A stretch of 64,000 bases of DNA, from assembly GCF_014203645.1 (NCBI RefSeq), contig NZ_JACHJL010000001.1:1-64000 (forward strand). Direction: 5' to 3'. A program made the position numbers and the translations under genes. Origin of the DNA: Streptomyces zagrosensis (GTDB lineage: Bacteria > Actinomycetota > Actinomycetes > Streptomycetales > Streptomycetaceae). The notes beneath the pieces are model-generated. The model was given only the letters and a program-made list of their open reading frames with translations, did no database searches and was not told the origin of the DNA. Positions 26,343 to 34,823 of this stretch are shown in pieces. Each line of letters opens with the position of its first letter. Within the stretch, counting starts at the first letter, position 1.

Positions 26343-26461
26343 GTTGTTTTTGCTCGGCGTCGCCTCGCGTTGTGGGGGCTTTGGTTGCCCCGTCTGGTGT
26401 TGCCTCATGTCGGGGGAGTCCTGGCGCTTGGGGCCTCAGATAGCGGGGCGATCCGGGGTGC

Positions 26462-27406
26462 CTAAAGAGCGCCGTCATTGGGGCGAAGGGCGGAGATGGG
26501 GCGGACGTGCTTCGGGCAGCCCACCAGGGGGTCCTCCACGGTGCGCAGCCGGGTGACGCGGTCGCGGCTCTCCTCGTCGTTGGGCGTGTAGACGACCACC
26601 CGAGTCTCAGGTGCACTGCCCACGGTCAGCGATGTGGACGTCAGCCGTATCTCTCCCACCGAAGCGTGGGAGATGAGCTTGACGCGGTGACCAGGCGGAG
26701 CAACATCGCAGTGCTCCCACAACCGGGCGAACCACTCACTCGCCGCCGACAGCCGGCTCAGGAACGACTCCCACGCAGGTTCACCGACATGCCGCCCGTA
26801 CGCCGCACGCAACGTGGCCACCAACTTCGGTATCTCCTCTTCGCGGTTGAGGACCGGACAGCAGCACTTTGGCCGGGTGAACAACTGCCAAAGCGCGTTT
26901 CGCTCAGGCCCCGGCGCAGTGCGGGCCATGGGAAACAGCTGCTGGTAGGCGGTGTTGGCGGCCAAGATGTCGTACCGGGCGTTGTAGATGACGGCGGGCA
27001 GCGGGTCCAGGGCCTCGATGACGCCGAGCAGGTCCTGGCTCACCGACTGCGTGTCGCCGTTCCGGTTGGGCACGTACGGCACCTCGGCGAGGTGATACAG
27101 GTGCTCGCGCTCGGCGGGATCGAGCTGGAGCGTACGCGCCACCGCGTCCAGCACCTGCGCGCTGGCGTTAATTGGACGCCCCTGTTCAAGCCACGTGTAC
27201 CACGTGATGCCAACACCGGAGAGCTGGGCGACCTCCTCCCGCCGCAGTCCAGGCGTGCGACGCCGGAAGCCGGGTGGAATGCCGGCCGCGGCAGGCGAGA
27301 CCCTGGCCCGGCGGCTACGGAGAAACACGGTGAGTTCGGGGCGCTTACGCGACCCGCCCGCCCCTGCTGCCGATGGTCGCTCGGCCGCTACCGTCGCCTC
27401 AGTCAT
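26462..27406 (-). CDS. Helix-turn-helix regulator, XRE family with MmyB-like domain
   Basis: The 314-residue product has an N-terminal HTH (RRTPGLRREEVAQLSGVGI followed by TWYTWLEQGR) and a C-terminal MmyB-like ligand-binding domain: DPLPAVIYNARYDILAAN, PERNALWQLF, VATLRAAYGRH and HASVGEIRLTSTSLTVG. Such regulators commonly control a neighbouring dehydrogenase or transporter. ATG 27406 with GAGGGGG upstream is the start. It is divergent from an efflux pump gene, with 131 bp between starts, so the pump is the likely target. A conserved CCC in the LBD (KCCCPV) is notable. Confidence 0.87.
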   Translation of the reverse strand: MTEATVAAERPSAAGAGGSRKRPELTVFLRSRRARVSPAAAGIPPGFRRRTPGLRREEVAQLSGVGITWYTWLEQGRPINASAQVLDAVARTLQLDPAEREHLYHLAEVPYVPNRNGDTQSVSQDLLGVIEALDPLPAVIYNARYDILAANTAYQQLFPMARTAPGPERNALWQLFTRPKCCCPVLNREEEIPKLVATLRAAYGRHVGEPAWESFLSRLSAASEWFARLWEHCDVAPPGHRVKLISHASVGEIRLTSTSLTVGSAPETRVVVYTPNDEESRDRVTRLRTVEDPLVGCPKHVRPISALRPNDGAL

Positions 27407-27537
27407 CGAGCCGTACCCCCTCACGATCAACCCACCGCTCCATCTTCGCTGTAGCCGCCGACCGGAAACAGGTGCTGTCAGTACCAGCATCGACGGGCTC
27501 TCGTTACCGGTACCAAGTCGCCGTCAGGCTCAGCGTC
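27407..27537. promoter_or_regulatory. Divergent promoter region of regulator and efflux pump
   Basis: The 131-bp intergenic region carries three TACC-containing motifs: CAGTACCAG near 27480, CGTTACCGG near 27504 and GGTACCAAG just after, the last including the palindrome GGTACC. They could be operator half-sites for the MmyB-type regulator. No clear -35/-10 pair could be assigned. Confidence 0.3.
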
Positions 27538-29043
27538 ATGTCCTCCACGCTTCCTTCTCGACCTACTCTCCGTAGTAAAGACCACGGCACTGACAATGGC
27601 CCCGACGCCGCCCATCCGGGTGGCCCCGATGGGCCGGAGGTTGCCGGTCCACGGGCCGGATGGTTGTTGGCCATCGTGTTGACCGGTCAATTCATGGCAC
27701 TGCTCGACGTGTTCATCGTCAATGTCGCGGCTCCCACCTTGCGCAGCGACCTGAATGCGTCCGGCGCCGAGCTGCAACTGATCATCGCGGGCTACACCAT
27801 CGCGTACGCCGTACTGCTGATCACCGGCGCACGGTTGGGCGCCCGGCTCGGCCACCGCACGTGCTACCTGGCGGGACTCGCGGTCTTCACCGCTGCCTCG
27901 CTGGCGTGCGGACTGGCCGCGGACACGACCCAGTTGATCGCCTTCCGATTTACGCAAGGTGCAGGTGCCGCGCTCATGCTGCCGCAGGTGCTCAGCCTGA
28001 TCCAGCAGACGTTCACCGGCACGTCCCGGGCCCGCGCGCTCGGCGCGTACGCCGCTGTCTTGGCCTCCGGCGCGGCAGCAGGGCAGATCGCGGGCGGCGT
28101 GCTGGTCAGCGCCGACCTGTTCGGCACCGGCTGGCGTCCGGCCTTCTTGGTGAATGTGCCGATCGGCCTGCTGCTGCTCGTGCTGGGGCCACGCCTGATG
28201 CCGCGTGATGCGTCCCGCGCCATCGGTTCCACTAACCGTGTCCCCCGCCCACTCGATCTGCCGGGCCTCGTACTCCTCGCAGGTGCCGTCACGCTGTTCA
28301 CGGTGCCGCTGGTGCTCGGTCAGGAACAGGGCTGGCCGCTGTGGGGCTGGCTCGCACTGGCTGCCAGCGTGCTGTTGGCCGGCCTGTTCGCCGCGTACGA
28401 GACGCGGCTCGCGCGGCGTGGTGGCGCGCCGCTGATCGCTCCGCATGTGGTCCGCGCGCCCGGCGTGTCAGTGGCGGTGGTCCGCATCGTGCTGGCCATG
28501 GCGGTGAACGCCGGGTTCCTCTTCGCCCTCACCCTGTATGTGCAGGGAACGCTTGGCTACAGCGCGCTGCGCGCCGGGCTGACCTTCGTACCCACTGCCG
28601 CCGCGTTCGGCATCGTTGGGCTCAATTGGCGGCGACTGCCTTCCCGCTGGCAGCCCATGCTCGTGCCCGGCGGCTTCCTGCTGGCGGCGCTGTCCTTCGC
28701 GGGCGTCGGCCTGGCACTGCGCGACGGTGGCGCGGCCGGACCCGGCTTCTACGTGGCGCTGCTGGGCGTGGGGCTTGGCCTTGGACTCGCTTACAGTCCC
28801 GTGCTCACGCGCACGTTGGCCGGGGTACGTCCGCAAGACGCCGCAGACGCCAGCGGAGTGCTGGTCACCTCGATCCAACTCGGCATGCTGATCGGAGTGG
28901 CCGCCTACGGTGCCGTCTACCTCCACCGCGCGGAGGGCGCGGGGGCACACCCGGCAGCCGACGCGCTGTGGCTGACGACGCTGGCACTGGCAGGTGCGGC
29001 GCTGTGCGGCGCCGCCACGAGCGCGCTACGACCGCGACGCTGA
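27538..29043 (+). CDS. MFS transporter, DHA2 (14-helix) drug efflux type
   Basis: A 501-residue membrane protein with the DHA2 features: LTGQFMALLDVFIVNVAAPT in helix 1, GARLGARLGHR loop, RFTQGAGAALMLPQVLSLIQ, and GWRPAFLVNVPIG (motif C region). About 14 hydrophobic helices are visible. It would export a drug-like molecule using the proton gradient; the substrate is unknown. ATG 27538 is preferred over the longer in-frame start at 27373, which would run into the divergent regulator's start region. The gene lies between the duplicated tRNA-Ala genes. Confidence 0.9.
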   Translation: MSSTLPSRPTLRSKDHGTDNGPDAAHPGGPDGPEVAGPRAGWLLAIVLTGQFMALLDVFIVNVAAPTLRSDLNASGAELQLIIAGYTIAYAVLLITGARLGARLGHRTCYLAGLAVFTAASLACGLAADTTQLIAFRFTQGAGAALMLPQVLSLIQQTFTGTSRARALGAYAAVLASGAAAGQIAGGVLVSADLFGTGWRPAFLVNVPIGLLLLVLGPRLMPRDASRAIGSTNRVPRPLDLPGLVLLAGAVTLFTVPLVLGQEQGWPLWGWLALAASVLLAGLFAAYETRLARRGGAPLIAPHVVRAPGVSVAVVRIVLAMAVNAGFLFALTLYVQGTLGYSALRAGLTFVPTAAAFGIVGLNWRRLPSRWQPMLVPGGFLLAALSFAGVGLALRDGGAAGPGFYVALLGVGLGLGLAYSPVLTRTLAGVRPQDAADASGVLVTSIQLGMLIGVAAYGAVYLHRAEGAGAHPAADALWLTTLALAGAALCGAATSALRPRR

Positions 29044-29112
29044 CCCGCGCGCCGTCCCATGACAGAATCGGACCGCCGCGAGGGGACGGCGCCGATGGGA
29101 GGGGGCGGTGCG

Positions 29113-29376
29113 ATGCCGACCAGCATCCTGGAGGAGGTCAACGACCTGCTGGAGATCGCCGAAGCACAGGGATATGACTGGCTGCCGGAGTACGCGTTGC
29201 GCTTCACCTGCCCAGTCGGCTCCTGGGACGCGATTCCCGCGAGAACGCGGGCGACGAAAAGGAACGTCACGGTGTTGCAGTGCCCGGCCTGCGGCTCGGC
29301 GCACGTGGCGCAAGTGCTGGGTGACAACGGCGGGATCTCCTACGTGTGCACGTCCTGCGGCCATAGCTGGAGCTGA
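29113..29376 (+). CDS. Small zinc-ribbon protein
   Basis: The 87-residue product begins MPTSILEEVNDLLEIAEAQG and has two Cys pairs, CPAC and CTSC, in a VLQCPACGSAHVAQVLGDN-type zinc ribbon. ATG 29113 follows a GGAGGGGG tract; ATG 29059 and 29098 are in-frame alternatives. Zinc ribbons of this size bind nucleic acid or protein, but no function can be assigned. The next gene starts three bases after the stop, so the two are probably translated together. Confidence 0.65.
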   Translation: MPTSILEEVNDLLEIAEAQGYDWLPEYALRFTCPVGSWDAIPARTRATKRNVTVLQCPACGSAHVAQVLGDNGGISYVCTSCGHSWS

Positions 29377-29379
29377 TTG

Positions 29380-29613
29380 ATGGGTGCGCACAGCAGGAAA
29401 TGCGACTGGTGTGGCAGTGGGACGCCGATCGTCCGCGACATGGAGCCGCTCAACGCGGACTATCAGTATTGGTGCGTCGAGTGCGCACGGGCGCTGATCA
29501 TAAAGGGCGATCCCATCGAGACCTACCGCGAACTCGAAGGCGAGCCGATCTACGGACGGCTGCTGGACGAGCACTGCACCCTGAAGCGGTTCTACTCGTT
29601 CGCTACGGCATGA
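29380..29613 (+). CDS. Small CxxC zinc-knuckle protein
   Basis: The 77-residue product has CDWCGSGTPIVRD near the N-terminus and WCVECARALIIKG 23 residues later, a probable four-Cys zinc site, then an acidic helix with EGEPIYGRLLDE. It follows the zinc-ribbon gene by three bases. Function unknown; the pair may form a complex, which is inference from spacing and shared Cys motifs. Confidence 0.65.
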   Translation: MGAHSRKCDWCGSGTPIVRDMEPLNADYQYWCVECARALIIKGDPIETYRELEGEPIYGRLLDEHCTLKRFYSFATA

Positions 29614-29890
29614 GTGCCGGCACGGCGACGCCCATGCGCACGGCACGAAGGCGGCATACGTGCAGCCACAGGCGCTATGCGCCGCGCAAGTCCGCCCTGC
29701 ATGAGGCACGTATGGCGGCGGACGGCACCTAGCCGCACCCGCGATCCGCGCACGTCGCCACCTACCGCCACGGGGCGTCCGCTGGTACTGGACCGTGCGT
29801 CCAAGGGGCGCCAGGGAACCCCGCTTCCCACTCCGTAGATGCATGGACCAGCACGCACAACCGATTTGGCAGAAGCCCAGCCAGTCCGTG
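29614..29890. other. Intergenic region before second tRNA-Ala
   Basis: No convincing gene. The end of this stretch carries TTGGCA at 29866-29871, a possible -35 with TAATGT at 29891-29896 (19-bp spacing) for the second tRNA. Confidence 0.4.
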
Positions 29891-29936
29891 TAATGTAGGC
29901 GATGCCGCCGAGGGAAACCACGACGGGGAACAATCT

Positions 29937-30009
29937 GGGGCTATAGCTCAGTTGGTAGAGCGCCTGCATGGCATGCAGGAGGTCAGGAGTTCAATTCTCC
30001 TTAGCTCCA
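29937..30009 (+). tRNA. tRNA-Ala (anticodon GGC), copy 2
   Basis: Identical base for base to the copy at 26217-26289. The identity begins exactly at the first tRNA base; the sequences upstream of the two genes are unrelated, while similarity continues past the 3' end into the terminator and beyond. Confidence 0.97.
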
Positions 30010-30011
30010 CA

Positions 30012-30060
30012 AAAGCGAAGGGCGACCTGTGTCCGCGGAAAGCGCGGACCGGGTCGCTTT
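30012..30060 (+). terminator. Terminator after tRNA-Ala copy 2
   Basis: AAAGCGA (30012-30018) pairs with TCGCTTT (30054-30060), and GTCCGCG with CGCGGAC sits inside (30031-30037 and 30043-30049). Loop GAAAG. It is the homologue of the hairpin after copy 1. Confidence 0.75.
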
Positions 30061-30258
30061 CGTCGTTTGCGCTCGGCTCCGCCTCGCTGTGCGGGGGCTT
30101 CGCCACCCGCGGCCCCCTTTTGGGTGCTTTGGGGTGGGGCCGGGTGTGTGGGTGGGGCTTGTGTCCGCGGGAAGCGCGGACGGGGTCGCTTTCGTCGTTT
30201 TTGCTCGGTGTTGCCTCGCTGTGTGGGGGCTTTGCCACCCGCGGCCCCCTTTGGGTGG
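30031..30258. repeat. Tandem duplication of tRNA downstream sequence
   Basis: A segment of about 95 bp starting GTCCGCGG (30031) recurs with few changes from 30163, a period of 132 bp. It includes the inner terminator hairpin, the GCTCGG and GCCTCGCTGTG blocks and GCCACCCGCGGCCCCC. A more diverged version lies after tRNA copy 1 (26312 onward), so three copies occur in the window. The rest of 30259-30400 is GC-rich without a gene. Confidence 0.7.
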
Positions 30259-30406
30259 GGCTGGGGTGTGTTCGTGGGGCGCCTTCGGCTGGGCCCGGCC
30301 TCGGGGCGGGGCCGGGCCCGTGGGCGGGGTGCTGGGTGGGTGGGGCGAGCTGGCGCCTTGGGGCGCGTCCGGGCTGCGCACGATGCGGGGCCTTGGGCCA
30401 CTGCGA

Positions 30407-30412
30407 TAACCT
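30407..30412 (+). promoter_or_regulatory. -10 element of leuS leader transcript
   Basis: TAACCT lies six bases before the leader peptide ATG. The transcript would start at or next to the A of that ATG, so the leader peptide is translated from a leaderless mRNA. Confidence 0.5.
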
Positions 30413-30418
30413 GTCCCC

Positions 30419-30457
30419 ATGCGTGCCGTACGCCTTCTGCTTAGCGAGCCGCGCTGA
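30419..30457 (+). CDS. leuS leader peptide
   Basis: A 12-residue frame, MRAVRLLLSEPR, contains three consecutive leucine codons (CTT CTG CTT), including CTT codons that are uncommon in such GC-rich genomes. It ends at TGA 30455. Directly downstream are alternative hairpins and a U-tailed terminator, then leuS. When charged tRNA-Leu is scarce, a ribosome stalling on these codons would alter RNA folding and allow read-through into leuS. Ribosome-mediated attenuation of amino acid genes is described in actinobacteria; the mechanism here is inferred from arrangement. Confidence 0.75.
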   Translation: MRAVRLLLSEPR

Positions 30458-30463
30458 TCAGTA

Positions 30464-30530
30464 CCGACCGATGTGAAATCCGGTCGGCATCGGCGCGGCG
30501 TCCCCTCCTGTGCGAGGGGATTTTTCGTTT
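30464..30530 (+). promoter_or_regulatory. leuS transcription attenuator
   Basis: First hairpin: CCGACCG (30464-30470) with CGGTCGG (30481-30487). An alternative pairing is available, CCGATG (30468-30473) with CATCGG (30488-30493). The terminator is TCCCCTC (30501-30507) with GAGGGGA (30514-30520), loop CTGTGC, followed by TTTTTCGTTT. It is one of the few U-tailed intrinsic terminators in the window and lies 46 bp before leuS. Confidence 0.8.
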
Positions 30531-30575
30531 CCGTACGTACCCGCTGGCAGAGACGATCGATGGAGCTAGAAGACG

Positions 30576-33455
30576 ATGAGCGAGACCCACACCGCTGCCG
30601 AGGTGGCCGCACCGCACCGATACACGGCCGCGCTGGCCGCTGACATCGAGGCACGCTGGCAGGACTTCTGGGACGAGCACGGTACGTACGAGGCGCCCAA
30701 CCCCACCGGAGACCTGACCGAGGGCGAGGGCGGCGCCGGGCTGGCGCAGCGGCCCAAGAAGTTCGTCATGGACATGTTCCCGTACCCGTCCGGGGCGGGG
30801 CTGCACGTCGGCCATCCGCTGGGCTTCATCGCCACCGACGTCTACGCCCGATTCCACCGTATGACCGGCCACAATGTGCTGCACACGCTGGGCTTCGACG
30901 CGTTCGGGCTGCCCGCCGAGCAGTACGCGGTGCAGACGGGCACGCACCCCCGGGCCTCCACCGAGGCCAATATCGCGAACATGCGGCGCCAATTGCGTCG
31001 GCTGGGCCTGGGCCACGACAAGCGCCGGTCGGTCGAGACGATCGACCCGGCGTACTACAAGTGGACCCAGTGGATCTTCGTCCAGATCTTCAACTCCTGG
31101 TACGACCCGGAGGCCCGCAAGGCTCGCCCGATCGACACGCTGGTTGCGCAGTTCGAGGCGGGGGAGCGTGCCACTCCCGACGGGCGCCCCTGGAACGCTC
31201 TGAGTGCCGTCGAGCGCGCGGGCGTGCTGGGTGAGTACCGTCTAGCGTACGCATCGGACGCGCCGGTCAACTGGTGTCCGGGCCTGGGCACGGTGTTGGC
31301 CAATGAGGAGGTCACCGCCGAGGGGCGCTCGGAGCGCGGCAACTACCCGGTCTTCAAGGCCAAGCTGCGGCAGTGGAACATGCGCATCACCACCTACGCG
31401 GACCGGCTGATCGAGGACCTGGACGGCCTGGACTGGCCCGAGGCCATCAAGTTGCAGCAGCGCAACTGGATCGGCCGCAGTGAGGGCGCCCGGGTTGACT
31501 TTCCCGTAGCGGCTGACGGCGACGCAAAGATCACGGTCTTCACCACGCGGCAGGACACGCTGTTCGGCGCGACGTACATGGTGCTGGCTCCGGAACACGA
31601 GCTAGTAGAGCGGATCGTTCCGGCAGCCTGGCCCGAGGGCACGCACGACGTGTGGACCGGCGGTTACGCGACGCCAACCGAGGCCGTCGCCGCGTACCGT
31701 AAGCAGGCTGCCGCGAAGTCCGACGTGGAGCGGCAGGCCGAGGCCAAGGACAAGACCGGCGTGTTCACCGGCGCGTACGCCACCAACCCGGTCAGCGGCG
31801 AGCAGGTCCCCGTCTTTATCGCCGACTACGTCCTGATGGGCTACGGCACCGGCGCGATCATGGCTGTGCCGGCGCACGACAGCCGTGACTTTGCCTTCGC
31901 GCGCGCCTTCGAGCTGCCGATGCGCTGCGTCGTCGAGCCGAGCGACGGCCGCAGCAGTGACCCCAGCACCTGGGATGATTCCTTCGACTCGTATGAAGCG
32001 AAGATCATCAACTCGTCGGGTGCCGGTGTCGCGCTGGACGGGCTGGTCGTGACGGACGCCAAGGCGAAGATCACCGAGTGGCTGGCGAAGCGCGGGATCG
32101 GGGAGGGGACGGTCAACTTCCGGTTGCGTGACTGGCTGTTCAGCCGCCAGCGTTACTGGGGCGAGCCGTTCCCGATCGTCTACGACGAGGACGGCGTGGC
32201 CCACGCGCTGCCCGAGTCGATGCTGCCGCTGGAGCTGCCCGAGGTCGAGGACTACTCCCCGCGCACCTTCGACCCGGACGACGCCGACACCTCGCCGGAG
32301 ACCCCGCTGTCCCGCAACGAGGACTGGGTCAACGTCAAGTTGGACCTGGGCGATGGCCCGAAGCAGTACCGGCGCGAGACCAACACCATGCCCAACTGGG
32401 CTGGTTCGTGCTGGTACGAGCTGCGCTACCTGGACCCGCACAACAGCGACCGGCTGGTTGACCCAGCTGTCGAGCAGTATTGGATGGGCCCGCGCGAGGG
32501 CCAGCCGTCCGGCGGCGTGGACCTGTACGTCGGCGGCCAAGAGCACGCCGTGCTGCACCTGCTGTACGCGCGGTTCTGGTCCAAGGTGCTGCACGACCTG
32601 GGGCATATCGCCTCTTCGGAGCCGTTCCACAAGCTGTTCAACCAGGGCATGATTCAGGCGTACGTCTACCGCGACAGCCGGCGCATCGCGGTGCCGGCCA
32701 CCGAGGTGGAGGAGCGCGACGGCGCCTACTACTACCAGGGCCAGCAGGTCAGCCGAGTGCTGGGCAAGATGGGCAAATCGCTGAAGAACGCGGTCACGCC
32801 GGACGAGATCTGCGCCGAGTACGGGGCCGACACGCTGCGCCTGTACGAGATGGCCATGGGCCCGCTGGATGTGTCCCGGCCGTGGGACACGCGGGCGGTG
32901 ATCGGTCAGTACCGGTTGCTGCAACGGCTGTGGCGCAACGTCGTGAGTGAGACGACGGGTGAGGTCTCGGTCGTGGACGCGGAGCCGGACGAGGCGACCC
33001 TGCGGGCGTTGCACAAGGCCATCGACGGCCTCTCGCAGGACCTGGCCCACATGCGATTCAACACCGCCGTCGCCAAGTTGACCGAGCTGAACAACCACCT
33101 CACCAAGGTGCGCGAGGTACCACGTACGGTGGCCGAATCGCTGGTGCTGCTGACCGCGCCGCTGGCCCCGCACATCGCTGAGGAACTGTGGCGCATGTTG
33201 GGCCATGAGACCTCGGTCGTGCACGCGCCGTTCCCCGTCGCGGACCCGGCGTATGTCCAGGACGAGGCCGTGACCTGTGTCGTCCAGCTCAAGGGCAAGG
33301 TCAAGGCGCGACTGGAGGTGCCTCCGACGATCTCGGACGAGGAGCTGGAGCGGTTGGCGCTGGCCGACCCCGCGGTGGTCGCCGCGCTGGGTGACGCGGG
33401 CATCCGCAAGGTGATCGTGCGGGCGCCGAAGCTGGTGAACATCGTCCCGGCGTGA
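30576..33455 (+). CDS. leuS: Leucine--tRNA ligase
   Basis: A class I synthetase of 959 residues charging tRNA-Leu. The Rossmann fold shows [16 protein letters not shown] with HVGH at 77-80, and the second signature is KMGKS at 731-735. The CP1 editing domain lies between them (about 250-450; [37 protein letters not shown]). The anticodon-binding helical domain and C-terminal LeuRS-specific domain follow. GGAG lies ten bases before ATG 30576. Expression is controlled by the upstream leader peptide and terminator. A terminator follows about 100 bp after the stop. Confidence 0.97.
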   Translation: MSETHTAAEVAAPHRYTAALAADIEARWQDFWDEHGTYEAPNPTGDLTEGEGGAGLAQRPKKFVMDMFPYPSGAGLHVGHPLGFIATDVYARFHRMTGHNVLHTLGFDAFGLPAEQYAVQTGTHPRASTEANIANMRRQLRRLGLGHDKRRSVETIDPAYYKWTQWIFVQIFNSWYDPEARKARPIDTLVAQFEAGERATPDGRPWNALSAVERAGVLGEYRLAYASDAPVNWCPGLGTVLANEEVTAEGRSERGNYPVFKAKLRQWNMRITTYADRLIEDLDGLDWPEAIKLQQRNWIGRSEGARVDFPVAADGDAKITVFTTRQDTLFGATYMVLAPEHELVERIVPAAWPEGTHDVWTGGYATPTEAVAAYRKQAAAKSDVERQAEAKDKTGVFTGAYATNPVSGEQVPVFIADYVLMGYGTGAIMAVPAHDSRDFAFARAFELPMRCVVEPSDGRSSDPSTWDDSFDSYEAKIINSSGAGVALDGLVVTDAKAKITEWLAKRGIGEGTVNFRLRDWLFSRQRYWGEPFPIVYDEDGVAHALPESMLPLELPEVEDYSPRTFDPDDADTSPETPLSRNEDWVNVKLDLGDGPKQYRRETNTMPNWAGSCWYELRYLDPHNSDRLVDPAVEQYWMGPREGQPSGGVDLYVGGQEHAVLHLLYARFWSKVLHDLGHIASSEPFHKLFNQGMIQAYVYRDSRRIAVPATEVEERDGAYYYQGQQVSRVLGKMGKSLKNAVTPDEICAEYGADTLRLYEMAMGPLDVSRPWDTRAVIGQYRLLQRLWRNVVSETTGEVSVVDAEPDEATLRALHKAIDGLSQDLAHMRFNTAVAKLTELNNHLTKVREVPRTVAESLVLLTAPLAPHIAEELWRMLGHETSVVHAPFPVADPAYVQDEAVTCVVQLKGKVKARLEVPPTISDEELERLALADPAVVAALGDAGIRKVIVRAPKLVNIVPA

Positions 33456-33551
33456 GTCAGGGCCCACGCGGCTGCGAATTCAGCGGGCGCAGCGGGCTGG
33501 GCGCATCCTGGTCGCAGCAGGGGTAGCAGGCGTATCAGGGATGGCACTTAG

Positions 33552-33590
33552 GGGCGGGTTACGGGTTCCGAGGGAACCCGTAACCCGCCC
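33552..33590 (+). terminator. Terminator after leuS
   Basis: An 18-bp perfect stem, GGGCGGGTTACGGGTTCC (33552-33569) with its complement (33573-33590), closes a GAG loop. Confidence 0.8.
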
Positions 33591-33704
33591 GATCCGTTTA
33601 CGGTGGGAAGCGACGGCTGTCGTCGGGCCCCGCCCTACGGGGTTCGGGTGGCGCCGTGGCGTCGTGCCGTGTGTTGTTGGACCTCCGAGACCCGCGGGAG
33701 CGCG

Positions 33705-34703
33705 ATGGAAGCCGTAGTGGGAATCCTGGCCCTGGTGTTCCTGCTCTGTGTCGTCATCGGCGTCTACGCGACCGTGAAGGTGGCGAAGGCGGCGAAGCGG
33801 CGCGTTGACCGCACGGTCACCCAGGCGCGGCGCACGGTCGAGGACACCAGGCTCCGGGCCAAGCAGTACACACAGCCCGGCGCGGCCGGGGAGATCGCCG
33901 AGTTGCGGATCTCGCTGCGTACGTCGATGCGGGCAACCCGGCAGGCGCTGGACGCCGCCGCGGTTGAGGACTCCTCGCTCTCGGAATCGCTGTCCCTGTT
34001 CGAACGGCTCAGCACGCATGGCCATGAGGTGGATGACGACCTACGACGGCTTGAGTCGGAGCCCGACCGTAGCCGGATAGCCGCTCGCCTTCCAGAGCTG
34101 CGCAAGCGTACGGAACGGGTGACGCACTCGGCCGACTCGCTGCGCTGGGCGATCCAGGACCGGGCCGGCCACTTCGCCGAGGGTGACCTCGCCGACCTCG
34201 GCGACCAGATCCAACTGGAGGCCGCCGCGCTGCGGCACTGGCGCGCGGAGCGCGCGGCGAAGGGGGCCGGCCCGCTGACGGACGACGACTGGGGCGCGGA
34301 TATATCCGGCGGCCCTGCGGGTGCGTCTGGTGCCGGGCGCGAGTCCCGTGCCGGGGGTGCGTCTGGTTTTGTTGGTACGCCTGGTGGGGGCTCCGCTGCG
34401 GGCCGTGCTTCGGGCCCCACACCGCGTCCTACCTCGCAGTCTGCTTCCGCTTCGGGCTCTGCTGCCGAGCGTGCGGCGAGCGGCGCGAGGCCGCCGGGCG
34501 GTGCCGCGGCGGCCGAAACGGACGCGACAGGGACCGCGGTGTCTGGCCAGGGCGATGCGGCCACCACTGCGGGAACGGGATCGAAGCCGACACCGGAGGC
34601 GGAACCGGATTCTTCCGGGCCGCCTTCCCTGACGGCCGGCGATCCGCGGCTACGGAAAACTTATTCGTGGCAGCGCGCTGCTCGCCCCGAGAACACCACG
34701 TGA
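33705..34703 (+). CDS. N-terminally anchored coiled-coil membrane protein
   Basis: Unidentified 332-residue protein. A transmembrane helix (MEAVVGILALVFLLCVVIGV, 1-22) is followed by a basic stretch and a helical, heptad-rich domain to about residue 190 (RISLRTSMRATRQALDAAA, LSLFERLSTHGHEVDDDL, DLADLGDQIQLEAAALRHW). The last ~140 residues are Gly/Ala/Ser/Pro low complexity. The helical domain is probably cytoplasmic. ATG 33705 follows GGGAG by four bases; a longer frame upstream crosses the leuS terminator and is rejected. Such proteins downstream of leuS are remembered from streptomycetes without a known role. Confidence 0.75.
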   Translation: MEAVVGILALVFLLCVVIGVYATVKVAKAAKRRVDRTVTQARRTVEDTRLRAKQYTQPGAAGEIAELRISLRTSMRATRQALDAAAVEDSSLSESLSLFERLSTHGHEVDDDLRRLESEPDRSRIAARLPELRKRTERVTHSADSLRWAIQDRAGHFAEGDLADLGDQIQLEAAALRHWRAERAAKGAGPLTDDDWGADISGGPAGASGAGRESRAGGASGFVGTPGGGSAAGRASGPTPRPTSQSASASGSAAERAASGARPPGGAAAAETDATGTAVSGQGDAATTAGTGSKPTPEAEPDSSGPPSLTAGDPRLRKTYSWQRAARPENTT

Positions 34704-34785
34704 GCAATGGGCCTGCCATCGGCGCTGTCGGCGTGGCCTATCAGTCGCGTGAGGGGCGGGCCGTGACCGGCATCGATCACCCCCA

Positions 34786-34814
34786 GCTATCGGTGCTGGG
34801 CGTCCACCGATAGC
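34786..34814. promoter_or_regulatory. Dyad operator over the degV promoter
   Basis: GCTATCGGTG (34786-34795) and CACCGATAGC (34805-34814) form a perfect 10-bp inverted repeat with a 9-bp spacer. Its right arm overlaps the TAGCCT -10 element at 34811-34816, and the left arm covers the expected -35 region. A bound dimeric repressor would occlude the promoter. Confidence 0.6.
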
Positions 34815-34823
34815 CTGCCAGTC

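Noticed and set aside
26217-30009. Integrative element with attL/attR at the tRNA-Ala genes
   Set aside because: Both tRNAs are complete and no integrase, replication or transfer gene lies between them. A simple duplication is equally likely, so no element was annotated.
32766-32780. KMGKS in LeuRS in place of KMSKS as a damaging change
   Set aside because: From memory, actinobacterial LeuRS commonly has Gly at this place; the catalytic lysines are intact.
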